Part shown: piece by piece, positions 13,244 through 14,323 of the stretch | Numbering within the stretch: the stretch's first letter is position 1 | Layout: each line of letters opens with the position of its first letter | Assembly (NCBI GenBank): GCA_964600075.1 | Contig: CAZRIE010000109.1 | Span: 1-14,323 of the forward strand | DNA from: CAZRIE01 sp964600075 | GTDB taxonomy: Bacteria > Bacteroidota > Bacteroidia > Flavobacteriales > Flavobacteriaceae | Direction of reading: 5' to 3' | Length of the DNA stretch: 14,323 nt | The notes under the pieces: generated by a model | The model's input: only the letters and a program-made list of their open reading frames with translations | Databases searched by the model: none | What the model was told of the DNA's origin: nothing | Translations under genes and position numbers: made by a program

Positions 13244-13450
13244 CAGTGGAATTTCCCGTCAAAAGTAGAAAACAAGCTTTAATCTATTGTTAAGTTATAC
13301 AGAGATTTCATTTTTTAATTTGATATTGCACGACCAAAACGATTTTTACAAAGCTAAAAATGAATTCTACAACTTTTAAAGCTTTCCGGTTTCTCCCTAA
13401 GGAGAAATGATAAAAAGTGTGTGCAATTCATTTTTTAAATTTTTAGACTA
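13244..13450. other. Divergent intergenic region
   Basis: This AT-rich spacer separates the divergent S1/P1 nuclease and penicillin-binding protein genes. It contains a small hairpin (TTTCTCC to GGAGAAA, 13390-13408) and TTGCAC/GTGCAA facing each other (around 13326 and 13421). No clear TTG-N17-23-TAnnTTTG promoter was found in either direction. Confidence 0.3.
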
Positions 13451-14323
13451 TTGGTTTTAAAACAGATAAAATTTCCAATTTTAAGATACTGCATTATAGG
13501 AATCACAATCCTATTGGCTTTATCTATTCTCTTCTTTTTAAGCATTTACTGGGGGGCTTGGGGGAAATTACCGACCAAGAACGATTTATCCGATTTTCAA
13601 TACCAAAGAGCTTCGGAAGTATATACGGCGGATAGCGTGCTCATTGGAAAATATTATCTGTATGACCGCCAGCCCATTACCTTTGAAAATATTCCGAAAC
13701 ATGTTCTGAACGCTTTGGTAGCTATTGAAGATGAGCGTTTTTATGAGCATTCCGGTATTGATTATCCAAGCTTTGCCCGGGTAGCCATAAAGACTGTTCT
13801 GATGCAGGACCAATCTTCGGGCGGCGGAAGCACCTTGACCCAACAATTGGCCAAAAATCTCTATCCGCGAAGGGATCGAAAAAAAGCGAACATTGCAGTT
13901 AACAAGGTAAAGGAAATGATTATCGCTTCCCGTTTAGAAGATATCTTTTCCAAAGACGAAATCTTGACGCGTTACCTGAATACGGTTTCCTTTGGCGACA
14001 ACACCTTCGGGGTTGAGAGCGCATCCCTTAAATTCTTCAACAAGCGTACTAAAGACCTCTACCTAGAAGAAGCGGCTACTTTGATTGGCATGCTCAAAGC
14101 AACCTATGGCTATAATCCTCGAATATTCCCTGAGAGGAGCGTCACAAGACGAAATTTAGTGTTACAGGCCATGGCGAACAACGAATTATTGTCCGTACAG
14201 CAAAAGGACAGTTTGATTGACCTCCCTATAGAACTGGACTATCGAGAATTTGACAACAATGATGGATTGGCGCCCTATTTCCGAGAAGAAGTTCGAAAAC
14301 AACTAAAAAAATGGAGCCTACAA
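13451..14323 (+). CDS. Class A penicillin-binding protein 1A, N-terminal part (cut by window end)
   Basis: A frame open from 13451 to the window end gives 291 codons of a bifunctional peptidoglycan synthase. It has a short basic N-terminus, one transmembrane helix (about 13-33) and a glycosyltransferase family 51 domain with AIEDERFYEHSGID (catalytic Glu in EDERF, residues 93-97) and GGGSTLTQQLAKNLY (124-138), followed by RYLNTVSFGDNTFGVESA and EEAATLIGMLKA. The transpeptidase domain lies beyond the window. No ATG precedes the helix in frame; the TTG at 13451 is the only plausible start, after a TAA a few codons upstream. The product polymerises glycan strands at the outer face of the inner membrane. 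No operon partner is visible; the S1/P1 gene is divergent. Confidence 0.93.
   Translation, partial: MVLKQIKFPILRYCIIGITILLALSILFFLSIYWGAWGKLPTKNDLSDFQYQRASEVYTADSVLIGKYYLYDRQPITFENIPKHVLNALVAIEDERFYEHSGIDYPSFARVAIKTVLMQDQSSGGGSTLTQQLAKNLYPRRDRKKANIAVNKVKEMIIASRLEDIFSKDEILTRYLNTVSFGDNTFGVESASLKFFNKRTKDLYLEEAATLIGMLKATYGYNPRIFPERSVTRRNLVLQAMANNELLSVQQKDSLIDLPIELDYREFDNNDGLAPYFREEVRKQLKKWSLQ

Noticed and set aside
13320..13430. Inverted repeat TTGCAC/GTGCAA as a second MITE
   Set aside because: Only six bases match clearly, the rest is AT-rich, and no target duplication was found.
13586..13846. 86-codon minus-strand frame
   Set aside because: Antisense shadow of the penicillin-binding protein gene.

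Overview
The window looks like a chromosomal piece of a marine-type Flavobacteriaceae bacterium (Bacteroidota). This is inferred from AT-rich DNA, weak Shine-Dalgarno sites, TAnnTTTG-like -7 boxes close to start codons, a membrane-anchored AraC-type regulator, an ECF sigma / small membrane protein / DUF6249 set, and flavobacterial-looking protein sequences. No RNA gene, CRISPR array or phage gene was seen.

Layout. (1) 1-250: the 3' end of a plus-strand gene made of octapeptide repeats (TSKAGPSL), closed by a strong terminator. (2) 398-4571: an oxidative myo-inositol module on the minus strand. Its promoter lies upstream of a sodium:solute symporter, followed by myo-inositol oxygenase (MIOX) and a Tat-type exported sugar isomerase/epimerase. 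Three decayed pieces sit around it: a cupin gene without a normal start (416-862), a MIOX 3'-end relic (848-898) and a Gfo/Idh/MocA dehydrogenase C-terminal relic (1943-2020). (3) 4661-6136: an ECF sigma factor with an overlapping putative anti-sigma gene, divergent from a DUF6249 membrane protein. The two divergent promoters are matched copies of GTAACC-N16-CGTCATATAT, which reads as a self-controlled sigma regulon. (4) 6315-8466: a seven-helix membrane AraC-type regulator, then a gene graveyard holding a broken two-helix membrane protein and a second, nonsense-mutated copy of the cupin gene. (5) 8467-9464: a two-gene operon, MOSC (YiiM-like) plus DoxX-like. (6) 9532-10116: a secreted protein built from two similar halves. 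(7) 10332-11818: a cupin-AraC regulator overlapping an AlkB-type dioxygenase by one base. (8) 11851-12469: a 160-bp MITE with a 3-bp target duplication, then possible gene debris. (9) 12470-14323: a secreted S1/P1 nuclease (minus) and the start of a class A penicillin-binding protein, cut by the window end.

How parts work together. The symporter would import inositol (or a related polyol), MIOX would open it to glucuronate, and the isomerase/epimerase would act on a sugar intermediate; the lost dehydrogenase fragment suggests the cluster was once larger. The most informative signal is the mirrored ECF promoter pair at 5654-5745, because it gives a concrete motif that can be searched genome-wide. 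The other recurrent theme is decay: at least four gene relics, including two homologous cupin copies whose start codons both differ from ATG.
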